64,000 nucleotides of DNA from Marinibaculum pumilum (lineage in GTDB: Bacteria; Pseudomonadota; Alphaproteobacteria; Ferrovibrionales; Ferrovibrionaceae). How positions within the stretch are numbered: the first letter of the stretch is position 1; the number at the start of each line of letters is the position of its first letter. The notes beneath the pieces are model-generated. The model did not search any database. It saw nothing but the letters and a program-made list of their open reading frames with translations, and was not told where the DNA came from. Of the stretch, positions 8,331 through 17,105 are shown piece after piece. Both the position numbers and the translations under genes were made by a program. The stretch covers positions 23,349 to 87,348 of the forward strand of contig NZ_JBHRTR010000035.1 of the NCBI RefSeq assembly GCF_042646425.1. The letters are read 5' to 3'.

Positions 8331-9639
8331 TCAGGAACCGGCCGGCGTCGTGAAGCGCTCCGGCGGTGGATCGACGGTGAGGAAGCCGTTCGGCGTCACT
8401 TCCAGCACCGCCAGGCCGCGTTCCGCCGTGCCGTTGGGGTTGAGGCGGAAGATGCCGCCATAGCCGACATAGCCTTCGGGGTCTTCCAGCGCCAGGCGGG
8501 AGAATTTCTGGCCCGGCGCGATGTTCGGCCGCTGCGCCAGCGCGGCCGCCAGGGCCACCGCGTCATAGGCCAGGGCGGCGATCCGCGGTGGCGCCTCGCC
8601 ATAGATGGCGCGATAGCGGTCCTCGAACGAGGCGGCGAGGTCCGGCGGCGAGGTGGCGAACCAGCCGCCCTGCAATGCCGGCTCCTGCTGAAGCGAGGCA
8701 TCGTCCCACAGGCCGGTGCCCAGCAGGCGCGCGGAACTGCCGCTGCTGTCGGCAGCGGTGCCGTCCTGGGTGGCAGGGGTCTTCAGGGCGCGGGCAATCA
8801 GCTTCAGCCGTTCGCCGCCTTCGGCCACCAGGACCGCATCGGGCCCGTCGGCGGGTGGCGGGGCGGNNNNNNNNNNNNNNNNNNNNNNNNNNNNNNNNNN
8901 NNNNNNNNNNNNNNNNNNNNNNNNNNNNNNNNNNNNNNNNNNNNNNNNNNNNNNNNNNNNNNNNNNNNNNNNNNNNNNNNNNNNNNNNNNNNNNCTGCCG
9001 CCCTGCCGCCCGCTGCGCGCCCTGCACCACGGTGGTCCCGTAGGCATTGTCGGGCGCCAGGATCGCCAGGCGGGTGAGGCCGGACCCGACCGCATAGCTG
9101 ACGATCCGCTCCGCCTGTTCGCCCGGGGTGAAGCCCAGGATGTAGACCCCGTCGCCCGCCACCTGGCGGTTGGAGGAAAAGCTGATGACCCCGAGGCCGC
9201 GGGACTTTGCGACCGGCGTGGCGGCGCGCGTGGATTCGGCGAACAGCGGGCCGACCAGCAGCACGGCGCCCTCGACCGCCGCCTCGCTGGCCGCTGCCGC
9301 CGCCCCGTCCGGGCGGCCCTTCGTATCGCGCGGCAACAGGACCAGCTTCGCCCGCGGCTGGTCGAACACCGCCATCTGGGCGGCGTTCAGCAGCGCCTGC
9401 CCGACGGCCTGCTGCGGTCCGCTCAGCGGCGCCAGGAAGCCGACCCGGATCTGGTCGTCCGCAGGGGGCTGCAGGACCGTGCCGCCGGCGTCGGTCTGCC
9501 TGCTGCTGGCGGGCAGGGTGTTCTTGGGAACGCTCGCCGTGGCGCCCTGGCCCGCGCTACCCTGCTGATTGGCGCAGGCTGCGGCCGTCAGGCCGAGCGC
9601 GGCGAGCAGGATCAGCGGGCCCGCGCGACGGATGCGCAT
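8331..9639 (-). CDS. LpoA-like penicillin-binding protein activator, outer-membrane lipoprotein (split by an assembly gap)
   Basis: A lipoprotein with a periplasmic-binding-protein fold, similar in layout to YraM/LpoA, which stimulates the peptidoglycan synthase PBP1a. The signal peptide starts MRIRRAGPLILLAALG and ends at a lipobox LTAAAC. The type I binding fold begins IRVGFLAPLSGPQQAVG and continues to LAILAPDNAYGTTVV before the gap. After the gap the C-terminal half runs from APPPADGPDAVLVAEGG to the stop at 8331. The two halves are in different frames only because the 128-N gap is not of exact length. It is divergent from rsmI, as in the enterobacterial yraL-yraM arrangement. Activity on PBPs is inferred. 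Confidence 0.82.
8867..8994. other. Assembly gap (128 N) inside the LpoA-like gene
   Basis: All bases are N. The reading frame of the gene differs on the two sides, so the true missing length is not 128 modulo 3. The left flank ends in a G-rich run. Confidence 0.99.
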
Positions 9640-9740
9640 GGCGCCGGCGCGGAGCGGGGTGCGGGGTGAGCGGCAGGGGCGGCGGAGAGACTGGCGATGG
9701 GTCGACACGGCAAACGGCCTCTTCCTCGGGGGCGGCGGGC

Positions 9741-10862
9741 ATGACCCGGCGGATCGGGACACGGAACGGGCACAGTCCGGACGAACCGGGGCTGGACGAA
9801 CCGGGGCTGGACCAACCGGGGCTGGACGACCCGGGTGGCTCGACACCGGTACGGTCCGATCCCGCCGCCAGTCCCGCAACCGCTAACGCGGACGGCACGC
9901 CGTCGCGGGCGGCGGCGCAGGACGGGCTGGCGGATGATCGCGTGCCGGATGCACTGGCCCCCGGACTGTATATCGTCGCCACCCCGATCGGCAATTTGCG
10001 GGATCTGACCTTCCGCGCACGGGACGTGCTGATGCGGGCCGACGCGATCCTTTGCGAGGACACGCGGGTGACGGCGAAGCTGTGCAACGCCTACGGCATC
10101 GCCCGGCCGCTGCGGCCCTATCATGACCACAATGCCGCGCGCGTCCGGCCGGCGATCCTGGAGCGGCTTGCCGACGGCGCTGCACTGGCCCTGGTGTCGG
10201 ATGCGGGCACGCCGCTGATTGCCGATCCCGGCTATCGCCTGGTGCGCGAAGCGCGGGACGCCGGGATCGCCGTGGTGCCGATCCCCGGTGCGGCGAGCCC
10301 GATCGCCGCCCTGAGCGCTGCCGGGCTGCCCACCGACCGCTTTCTGTTCGGCGGCTTCCTGGGCCAGAAGACGGAGCAGCGCCGGCGCGCGCTGCGCGAG
10401 GTCGCGGCCTTGCCGGTGAGCCTGGTCTTCCTGACCGGCGCGGCACGGCTGCCGGCCGTGCTGGCGGACATGGCGGCGGAGCTGGGCGCCGACCGTGAGG
10501 CGGTGGTGGCGCGCGAGATCACCAAGCGGTTCGAGACCTTCGACAGCCGGCCGCTGGGCGAACTGGCTGCCGCTTATGGAGAGAGCGGCCCGCCCCGGGG
10601 CGAGGTCGTGCTGCTGGTCGCACCGCCGGATCCGGCGGTGGCAGCGGCCAGCGAGGACGATCTCGACGCTGCCCTGCTCGCCGCCCTGCCCGGTTCCAGC
10701 GTGCGCAGCGCCGCCGACGAGGTGTCCCGCGCACTGGGCCTGAAGCGCCGCCGGGTCTATGCCCGCGCGCTGGAGCTGCGCGACCGGGCCGGAGCGGCGG
10801 GCGGCAGCGGCCCGGTTGGCGGCCCAAGTGGCGGCCCAGATGGCTGCGATGACGGCGAATGA
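9741..10862 (+). CDS. rsmI: 16S rRNA (cytidine1402-2'-O)-methyltransferase RsmI
   Basis: Tetrapyrrole-methylase-fold enzyme that 2'-O-methylates C1402 in the ribosomal P site using SAM. The core starts at GLYIVATPIGNLRDLTFRA and includes the CEDTRVT and LVSDAGTPLIADPGYRLV segments, then GAASPIAALSAAGLPTDRF. The C-terminal HTH-like part follows. From the ATG at 9741 the product is 373 residues, with about 75 residues before the core, including a fourfold DEPGL-type repeat. A GTG at 9942 would give a more usual N-terminus, so the start is uncertain. It overlaps yraN by 14 bases. Confidence 0.93.
   Translation: MTRRIGTRNGHSPDEPGLDEPGLDQPGLDDPGGSTPVRSDPAASPATANADGTPSRAAAQDGLADDRVPDALAPGLYIVATPIGNLRDLTFRARDVLMRADAILCEDTRVTAKLCNAYGIARPLRPYHDHNAARVRPAILERLADGAALALVSDAGTPLIADPGYRLVREARDAGIAVVPIPGAASPIAALSAAGLPTDRFLFGGFLGQKTEQRRRALREVAALPVSLVFLTGAARLPAVLADMAAELGADREAVVAREITKRFETFDSRPLGELAAAYGESGPPRGEVVLLVAPPDPAVAAASEDDLDAALLAALPGSSVRSAADEVSRALGLKRRRVYARALELRDRAGAAGGSGPVGGPSGGPDGCDDGE
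9780..9839 (+). repeat. Four tandem 15-base repeats in the rsmI 5' region
   Basis: The unit GACGAACCGGGGCTG occurs at 9780, 9795, 9810 (one change) and 9825 (degenerate). Read in the rsmI frame it encodes repeating Asp-Glu/Gln/Asp-Pro-Gly-Leu. The repeats lie between the two possible rsmI start codons. Confidence 0.85.
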
Positions 10863-11253
10863 GCGGTCCGCGCGACAGCGGCGCTGGCGGGACGGGCGCA
10901 GGGCGGAAGCCCTTGCGGTCCTGTGGCTGCGCCTGAAAGGCTATCGCGTGCTGGCCCGCAACTGGCGCCATGCCGGCGGCGAGGTCGACATCATTGCGCG
11001 GCGCGGCGGCGTCATTGTGGCGGTGGAGGTGAAGCGGCGCGCCGACGAAAGCCGGCTGGCGGAGGCCCTGGAGGGGCTGGCCCGCGGCCAGCAGCGCCGC
11101 ATCGCGCGGGCGGCCATGGCCTTCGTGCAACGGCATGCCGCGCGCGCGTCCGGCGACCGGGCGGCGGCCGTGCCTGCATTGCGCTTCGACCTTATAGTCG
11201 TGCGCGGTTGCCGCCTGCGACACCTGCGGGATGTCTGGCGGCTGGATGATTGA
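10849..11253 (+). CDS. yraN: YraN family protein (UPF0102, nuclease-like fold)
   Basis: Small conserved protein of the restriction-endonuclease-like superfamily. Its cellular function is not established. The 134-residue product has the family hallmarks: a LKGYRVLARNWR strand, then GGEVDIIARRGGVIVAVEVKRR, which places D, E and K residues in the order of a PD-(D/E)xK site. The ATG at 10849 lies inside the rsmI 3' end. An ATG at 10840 is also in frame. Its position directly after rsmI is conserved across proteobacteria. Confidence 0.93.
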   Translation: MTANERSARQRRWRDGRRAEALAVLWLRLKGYRVLARNWRHAGGEVDIIARRGGVIVAVEVKRRADESRLAEALEGLARGQQRRIARAAMAFVQRHAARASGDRAAAVPALRFDLIVVRGCRLRHLRDVWRLDD

Positions 11254-11278
11254 TCCCGCGACCGGAAGGGTGAACACC

Positions 11279-11542
11279 ATGAAGGTCTTACCGGCGATTT
11301 CCCCGGCGCCGCGTGCCGGCGCAAGGCCGCCCCTGCTCGCCGCCGTCTCGGCGGCGGCCCTGCTGCTGAGCGCTGCTGCCTGTTCCCCGGTGGGCACCGT
11401 TGTCAGCGGCGTGACCTCCGGTGCCGCGGCGGCGGTGGAAGGTGCCGCCAATATCGGCGCCGCCACGGTGCGGGGGGTCGGCAATGTCGGCAGTTCGGCG
11501 GTGGATGCGGTCAGCGGCTCCGACGACGACGATGACGACTAG
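11279..11542 (+). CDS. Small Gly/Ala-rich lipoprotein, unknown function
   Basis: An 87-residue protein with a long signal sequence ending at lipobox LSAAAC, then CSPVGTVVSG, a Gly/Ala/Val-rich stretch and an acidic tail of consecutive aspartates. It is preceded by a GGAAGGG ribosome binding site. The bases after its Cys resemble those after the Cys of the next gene (CSPVGT versus CTPVGT), suggesting the two arose by duplication of a lipoprotein N-terminus. It overlaps the BON lipoprotein gene by 11 bases. No further function can be assigned. Confidence 0.7.
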   Translation: MKVLPAISPAPRAGARPPLLAAVSAAALLLSAAACSPVGTVVSGVTSGAAAAVEGAANIGAATVRGVGNVGSSAVDAVSGSDDDDDD

Positions 11543-12179
11543 GCGCCCAGCGCGGCACCGGCTTGCCTTGTCCAGACTGCTCCTGTCCAGACTGTTCCTG
11601 TGCGTGACGATCCTGGCACTGCCGGTGCTCTCGGGCTGCACGCCCGTGGGCACGGCGATCGGCGCCGCCTCCTCGGTCGGCGTCGCCGCGGTGCAGGAGC
11701 GCAGCCTGGCAGATGCCGCCACCGACACCCGGATCAGGCTGGACCTGAACGACATCTTCCTCAGCCGCGACCTGGCCCTGTTCAGCGCCGTCGGTTTCGC
11801 GGTGGTGGAGGGGCGGGTGCTGCTGGTCGGCAATGTGGCCCGGCCGGAGGATCGCGACTATGCCGCCCGCGAGGTCTGGGCGGTCAACGGCGTACGGGAG
11901 GTGATCAACGAGTTGAAGGTGGGCCCGGCACCCGGCCTGTCGCAGATCGCCGACGACCGCTGGGCCGCCACCAGCCTGAGCGCCAAGCTGCTGGGCGATG
12001 CGGCGATCGCGGACGTGAACTACTGGGTGCTGGTCAATGACGGCACGGTGTATCTGCTGGGTGTCGCCCTGTCGGAGGGCGAGGCGGAGCGGGTGGTGGA
12101 CCATGCCCGGGAAGTGCCCGGCGTGCGATCCGTCGTCAGCCACGTGATCTTGAAATCGGACCCGCGGCGCGCAAGCTGA
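11532..12179 (+). CDS. BON-domain outer-membrane lipoprotein (DolP/YraP-like)
   Basis: A 215-residue lipoprotein with a signal peptide ending at VLSGC and two BON domains. The first runs around residues 75-130 (LFSAVGFAVVEGRVLLVG...VWAVNGVREVINEL), the second around 150-210 (LVNDGTVYLLG...VPGVRSVVSHV). DolP of E. coli is a two-BON lipoprotein needed for outer-membrane integrity and is encoded just downstream of yraN. The same neighbourhood here supports a DolP-like role. The start overlaps the previous gene's stop. The lipobox is followed by CTPVGTAIG, similar to its neighbour. Confidence 0.85.
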   Translation: MTTRRPARHRLALSRLLLSRLFLCVTILALPVLSGCTPVGTAIGAASSVGVAAVQERSLADAATDTRIRLDLNDIFLSRDLALFSAVGFAVVEGRVLLVGNVARPEDRDYAAREVWAVNGVREVINELKVGPAPGLSQIADDRWAATSLSAKLLGDAAIADVNYWVLVNDGTVYLLGVALSEGEAERVVDHAREVPGVRSVVSHVILKSDPRRAS

Positions 12180-12306
12180 ATGGGAGCGGGGTCGGTCGGG
12201 ATCGCGGGTTGCGCCGTTGCAGCACCGGCAAGGGATGGCGGCTTGGAGGCATCGGACTTGGTGGCGGATGGCGTATCGGCAGGGGGCTTGGAGGGTCGGA
12301 TCCCCG

Positions 12307-13125
12307 ATGGAACCTGAAGAAGCGCTGGCTGCGCTGCAGAAGATGGGCGAGGGGCCCGATGACGGGATCGAGCTCATCGAGGCTGCCCTGCTGCTTGCCG
12401 CCCGAGATCGTCCCCATGTCGCGCTGGACCGCTATCGCGCCTATATCGACGAGATCACCGGCCTGCTGAAGCAGCGTCTCGACACCGGCGACGAGGAACC
12501 GGTCACCGCACTGATCCGGACCCTGGCCGACGACCATGGCTATCGCGGCGACCAGCGCAACTACGACGATCCGCAGAATGCCAACATGATCCGGGTGATC
12601 GACCGGCGGCGCGGCCTGCCTGTGGCGCTGGGGATCCTCTATATCGGCGTGGCGCGGCGTGCCGGCCTGCCGGCGTCAGGGCTGAACTTCCCCTCGCATT
12701 TCCTGATCTCGGTCGACAGCGCGGGCACCCGCCATGTGCTCGACCCGTTCTATCACGGGCGGCGGCTGGAGGCAGGGCAGATGCGCGACATCGTGCGCAA
12801 GGTCGCGCAGGTGCCGGACCTGCTGCCGGAATTCTATGCCCCGGTGGAAGACCGGGCGGTGCTGCTGCGGCTGCAGAACAACGTGAAGATCCGGGCGGTC
12901 CAGAACGGCCAGATGAAGCGCGCCGCGCAGGTGCTGGAGGCGATGGTGGCGCTGGCGCCGAGCCATGGCGAAAGCTGGCGCGAACTGGGGCTGCTGCGCG
13001 CGCAGGCGGGCGAACTGCGCGGCGGGGTGGAGGCCCTGGAACGGTCCCTGGCGCTGCCGGGCGACGAGGTCGAGCGCCACCGCACGGCGATCCTGCTGCA
13101 GCAATTGCGCAGCAGCATGAACTGA
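12307..13125 (+). CDS. SirB1-family protein (transglutaminase-like plus TPR)
   Basis: A 272-residue soluble protein. Residues about 40-190 form a transglutaminase-like fold of the SirB1 type, with YDDPQNANMIRVIDRRRGLPVALGILYIGVARR and FPSHFLI. The C-terminal 80 residues contain TPR-like helices (RAAQVLEAMVALAPSHGESWRELGLLRAQAG). The catalytic Cys of true transglutaminases is not obvious, as is usual in this family, so enzymatic activity is uncertain. The ATG at 12307 was chosen because the family alignment begins there. It sits between the BON lipoprotein gene and gshB. Confidence 0.85.
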   Translation: MEPEEALAALQKMGEGPDDGIELIEAALLLAARDRPHVALDRYRAYIDEITGLLKQRLDTGDEEPVTALIRTLADDHGYRGDQRNYDDPQNANMIRVIDRRRGLPVALGILYIGVARRAGLPASGLNFPSHFLISVDSAGTRHVLDPFYHGRRLEAGQMRDIVRKVAQVPDLLPEFYAPVEDRAVLLRLQNNVKIRAVQNGQMKRAAQVLEAMVALAPSHGESWRELGLLRAQAGELRGGVEALERSLALPGDEVERHRTAILLQQLRSSMN

Positions 13126-13181
13126 CCCTAAAGTCCGCGCCGCCCGGGACCGCCTCGCCCGGGATATGGGGGAGTAACGAG

Positions 13182-14156
13182 ATGGGCCTTGCCGTCGCGA
13201 TCCAGATGGATCCGATCGAGGGGATCGACATCGATGCCGATTCCACCTTCGTCCTGGCGCTGGAAGCCCAGAACCGCGGCCACCGGCTGTGGCACTACCT
13301 GCCCCGCGACCTCTCCTTCCGGCGCGATCCCGGTTCGCCGGCGGGCCTGGTGCAGGCCCGTGCCCGTCCGCTTGAGGTGCGCCGCGAGAAGGGCCGCCAT
13401 TTCTCCCTCGGGCCGGCTGAACTTCTGGACCTGGCGACGATGGACGTGGTGCTGCTGCGCCAGGACCCGCCGTTCGACATGGCCTATATCACCACCACCC
13501 ACGTCCTGGAGCATATCCACCCCCGCACCCTGGTGGTGAACGACCCCGCGTCGGTGCGCAATGCGCCGGAGAAGCTGTTCGTCACCCAGTTCCCGGGGCT
13601 GATGCCGCCGACCCTGATCAGCGCCGATCCGGCGGCGATCCGGGAGTTCCGGGCCGAGCATCGCGACATCATCGTCAAGCCGCTGTACGGCAATGGTGGC
13701 GCGGGCGTGTTCCACCTGCGGCCGGAGGACGAGAATCTCGGCGCGTTGCTGGAAATGTTCACCGAGCGCGGCCGCGAGCCGGTGATCGTGCAGCGCTACC
13801 TGCCGGAGGTGCGCCAGGGCGACAAGCGGATCATCCTGGTGGAGGGCGAGCCGGTCGGCGCGATCAACCGCGTGCCGGCGGAGGGCGAGGCCCGCTCCAA
13901 CATGCATGTCGGCGGCAAGCCGCTGCGTGCGGAACTCACCGCGCGCGAGCGAGAGATCTGCACCGCGATCGGACCCACCCTGCGCGAGGCCGGGCTGACC
14001 TTCGTCGGCATCGACGTGATCGGCGACTGGCTGACGGAGATCAACGTGACCTCGCCCACCGGCCTGCAGGAGGTCAACCGCTACGACGGCGTGGTGCTGG
14101 AGGCCCGCATCTGGGACGCGATCGAGGCGCGTCGCGCCGCCCAGGCGGCGGCCTGA
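13182..14156 (+). CDS. gshB: Glutathione synthetase
   Basis: ATP-grasp ligase that joins gamma-glutamylcysteine and glycine to form glutathione in the cytosol. The 324-residue length is normal. Segments include RQDPPFDMAYITTTHVLEHI, NDPASVRNAPEKLFV, IVKPLYGNGGAGVF (ATP-grasp loop), NMHVGGKP and a C-terminal INVTSPTGLQEVNRYDG. It is preceded by GGGGGAGTAACGAG, a good ribosome binding site. It ends 33 bases from the convergent usg gene. Confidence 0.98.
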   Translation: MGLAVAIQMDPIEGIDIDADSTFVLALEAQNRGHRLWHYLPRDLSFRRDPGSPAGLVQARARPLEVRREKGRHFSLGPAELLDLATMDVVLLRQDPPFDMAYITTTHVLEHIHPRTLVVNDPASVRNAPEKLFVTQFPGLMPPTLISADPAAIREFRAEHRDIIVKPLYGNGGAGVFHLRPEDENLGALLEMFTERGREPVIVQRYLPEVRQGDKRIILVEGEPVGAINRVPAEGEARSNMHVGGKPLRAELTAREREICTAIGPTLREAGLTFVGIDVIGDWLTEINVTSPTGLQEVNRYDGVVLEARIWDAIEARRAAQAAA

Positions 14157-14189
14157 AAGGGTAGCCTCCCGCCTTCTGGCGCCCGGCGG

Positions 14190-14537
14190 TCAGTGCAGGG
14201 CGACCTGCAGGTCGACGAAGCGCGAGCCCGACGGCCCGACGATGCCGGCATGGGCGATGCGGACCCGGTTCAGCTTGCCTTCCAGTTCCCGCTGCCAGAA
14301 GTCCAGGAACCGGTGCAGCACCGGGAAGCGCGGCGCCATGTCCATGTCTTGCCAGACATAGGTCTGCAGCAGGGTCGGATGGTCCGGCATGTGGTAGAGG
14401 ATCTCCGCCGTGGTCAGGCGGTAGCGGGTGATGTCGAGGATGCGGCCATCGTCGATATTGCCGGCCGCTTCCGGCGCCAGGACGCCACCGTCCTGGCTCT
14501 CCAGAAGGCCCGAAGGCCCCTTCCGGTCCATGGTCAT
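14190..14537 (-). CDS. usg: Usg family protein
   Basis: A small alphaproteobacterial protein family of unknown biochemical role, named from its position near trp genes in some species. The 115-residue product has the family core RYRLTTAEILYHMPDHPTLL, then QTYVWQDMDMAPRFP, HRFLDFWQRELEGKL and VRIAHAGIVGPSGSRF. The start at 14537 is supported by a TGGAGG motif about nine bases upstream. It is convergent with gshB and transcribed away from the groES control region. Confidence 0.85.
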   Translation of the reverse strand: MTMDRKGPSGLLESQDGGVLAPEAAGNIDDGRILDITRYRLTTAEILYHMPDHPTLLQTYVWQDMDMAPRFPVLHRFLDFWQRELEGKLNRVRIAHAGIVGPSGSRFVDLQVALH

Positions 14538-14630
14538 GCGCCAATGCCTCCACTTTGTTCTTGTCGATCGGCAAGTTTCGCGGCCGCGCGACGACAAGGT
14601 CAAGCCGAAAACATCAGTCATATCAATGTG

Positions 14631-14657
14631 TTAGCACTCATCACGAAAGAGTGCTGC
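14631..14657 (+). promoter_or_regulatory. CIRCE operator 1 (HrcA site) upstream of groES
   Basis: TTAGCACTC, nine bases, then GAGTGCTGC. The left arm is a perfect match to the CIRCE consensus and the right arm matches at seven of nine positions. It ends six bases before the TTGACA -35 element. Binding by HrcA, encoded at 4496-5542, is expected from the family. Confidence 0.92.
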
Positions 14658-14662
14658 CAAGC

Positions 14663-14692
14663 CTTGACAGGGTCTGCCTGATTTCCTACGTG
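14663..14692 (+). promoter_or_regulatory. groESL promoter candidate
   Basis: CTTGACA at 14663-14669 (perfect -35 TTGACA) is followed at the right distance by CCTACGT at 14685-14691. This looks better as an RpoH-type -10 than as a standard TATAAT. The element lies exactly between the two CIRCE repeats, so the repressor would flank or cover it. Confidence 0.65.
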
Positions 14693-14693
14693 T

Positions 14694-14720
14694 CTGGCAC
14701 TCGCCGGCGGGGAGTGCTAG
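14694..14720 (+). promoter_or_regulatory. CIRCE operator 2 (HrcA site) upstream of groES
   Basis: CTGGCACTC, nine bases, then GAGTGCTAG. The arms match each other except at one position, and match the consensus at seven and eight of nine positions. It would overlap or abut the transcription start, about 130 bases before the groES ATG. Confidence 0.88.
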
Positions 14721-14849
14721 CAGTCCTTGCCGGGGCGGGAAATCAAGCAATTTCGATGCAGTTGGCGGCGTCCGGACCGGGTCCGGATCTCCTCAGGGGA
14801 AGGAAGCGCCCGCGGCGCCGCGCACCTGCAGCTACCGAGGAGAGGCAGC

Positions 14850-15173
14850 ATGAAGTTTCGGCCCCTGCACGACCGCGTCCTGGTGCGGCGCCTGGACAGC
14901 GAGGCGAAGACCGCGGGCGGGATCATCATCCCCGACACCGCCAAGGAGAAGCCCCAGGAGGGCGAGATCCTGGCCGTCGGCGCGGGTGCGCGCGACGAGG
15001 CCGGCAAGCTGGTGCCGCTCGACGTGAAGGTGGGCGACACCGTGCTGTTCGGCAAGTGGTCCGGCACCGAGGTCAAGATCAACGGCGAAGACCTTCTGAT
15101 CATGAAGGAAAGCGACATCATGGGCGTGATCGAGGGGACCGCCGCCCCGAAGTCGAAGAAGAAGGCCGCCTGA
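14850..15173 (+). CDS. groES: Co-chaperonin GroES
   Basis: Ten-kDa lid of the GroEL chaperonin. The 107-residue protein begins MKFRPLHDRVLVRR, carries the mobile loop around residues 20-32 (EAKTAGGIIIPDTA) and the GEILAVGAGARDEAGK turn. It ends in a lysine-rich tail, which makes it about ten residues longer than E. coli GroES. GAGGAGAGG upstream is a strong ribosome binding site. It heads the groESL operon behind two CIRCE sites. Confidence 0.98.
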   Translation: MKFRPLHDRVLVRRLDSEAKTAGGIIIPDTAKEKPQEGEILAVGAGARDEAGKLVPLDVKVGDTVLFGKWSGTEVKINGEDLLIMKESDIMGVIEGTAAPKSKKKAA

Positions 15174-15345
15174 TCCGGCGCAGCCGCTCTTGAGCCCTCC
15201 GGTGGCGACGGCTGTGCGGGGACCGGTCCGGTCCCGTCCGCTTCAGCCGCACCGGGATCCCTCTCCGCCAGTCGCGCCCGGCGCGACGTGCCTTCGGTGC
15301 GTCGGCCACGGGACGGCTGCGGACCTGACAGGAGACTGAAAGACA

Positions 15346-17007
<1,662 letters not shown>

Positions 17008-17040
17008 GCTGCCGGCCTCTCCATAGAGCCGAAATCGGGG

Positions 17041-17071
17041 AAGGGCCGCCGGGCAACCGGCGGCCCTTCTT
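17041..17071 (+). terminator. Rho-independent terminator after groEL
   Basis: AAGGGCCGCCGG, a GCAA tetraloop and CCGGCGGCCCTT form a perfect 12-bp stem, followed by a pyrimidine-rich TTCTTCC. It lies 33 bases past the groEL stop and between groEL and the convergent glycosyltransferase gene, so it may act in both directions. Confidence 0.9.
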
Positions 17072-17105
17072 CCGTTCCGGCCCTCTTCTTCCGTTCCGGG
17101 CCGCC

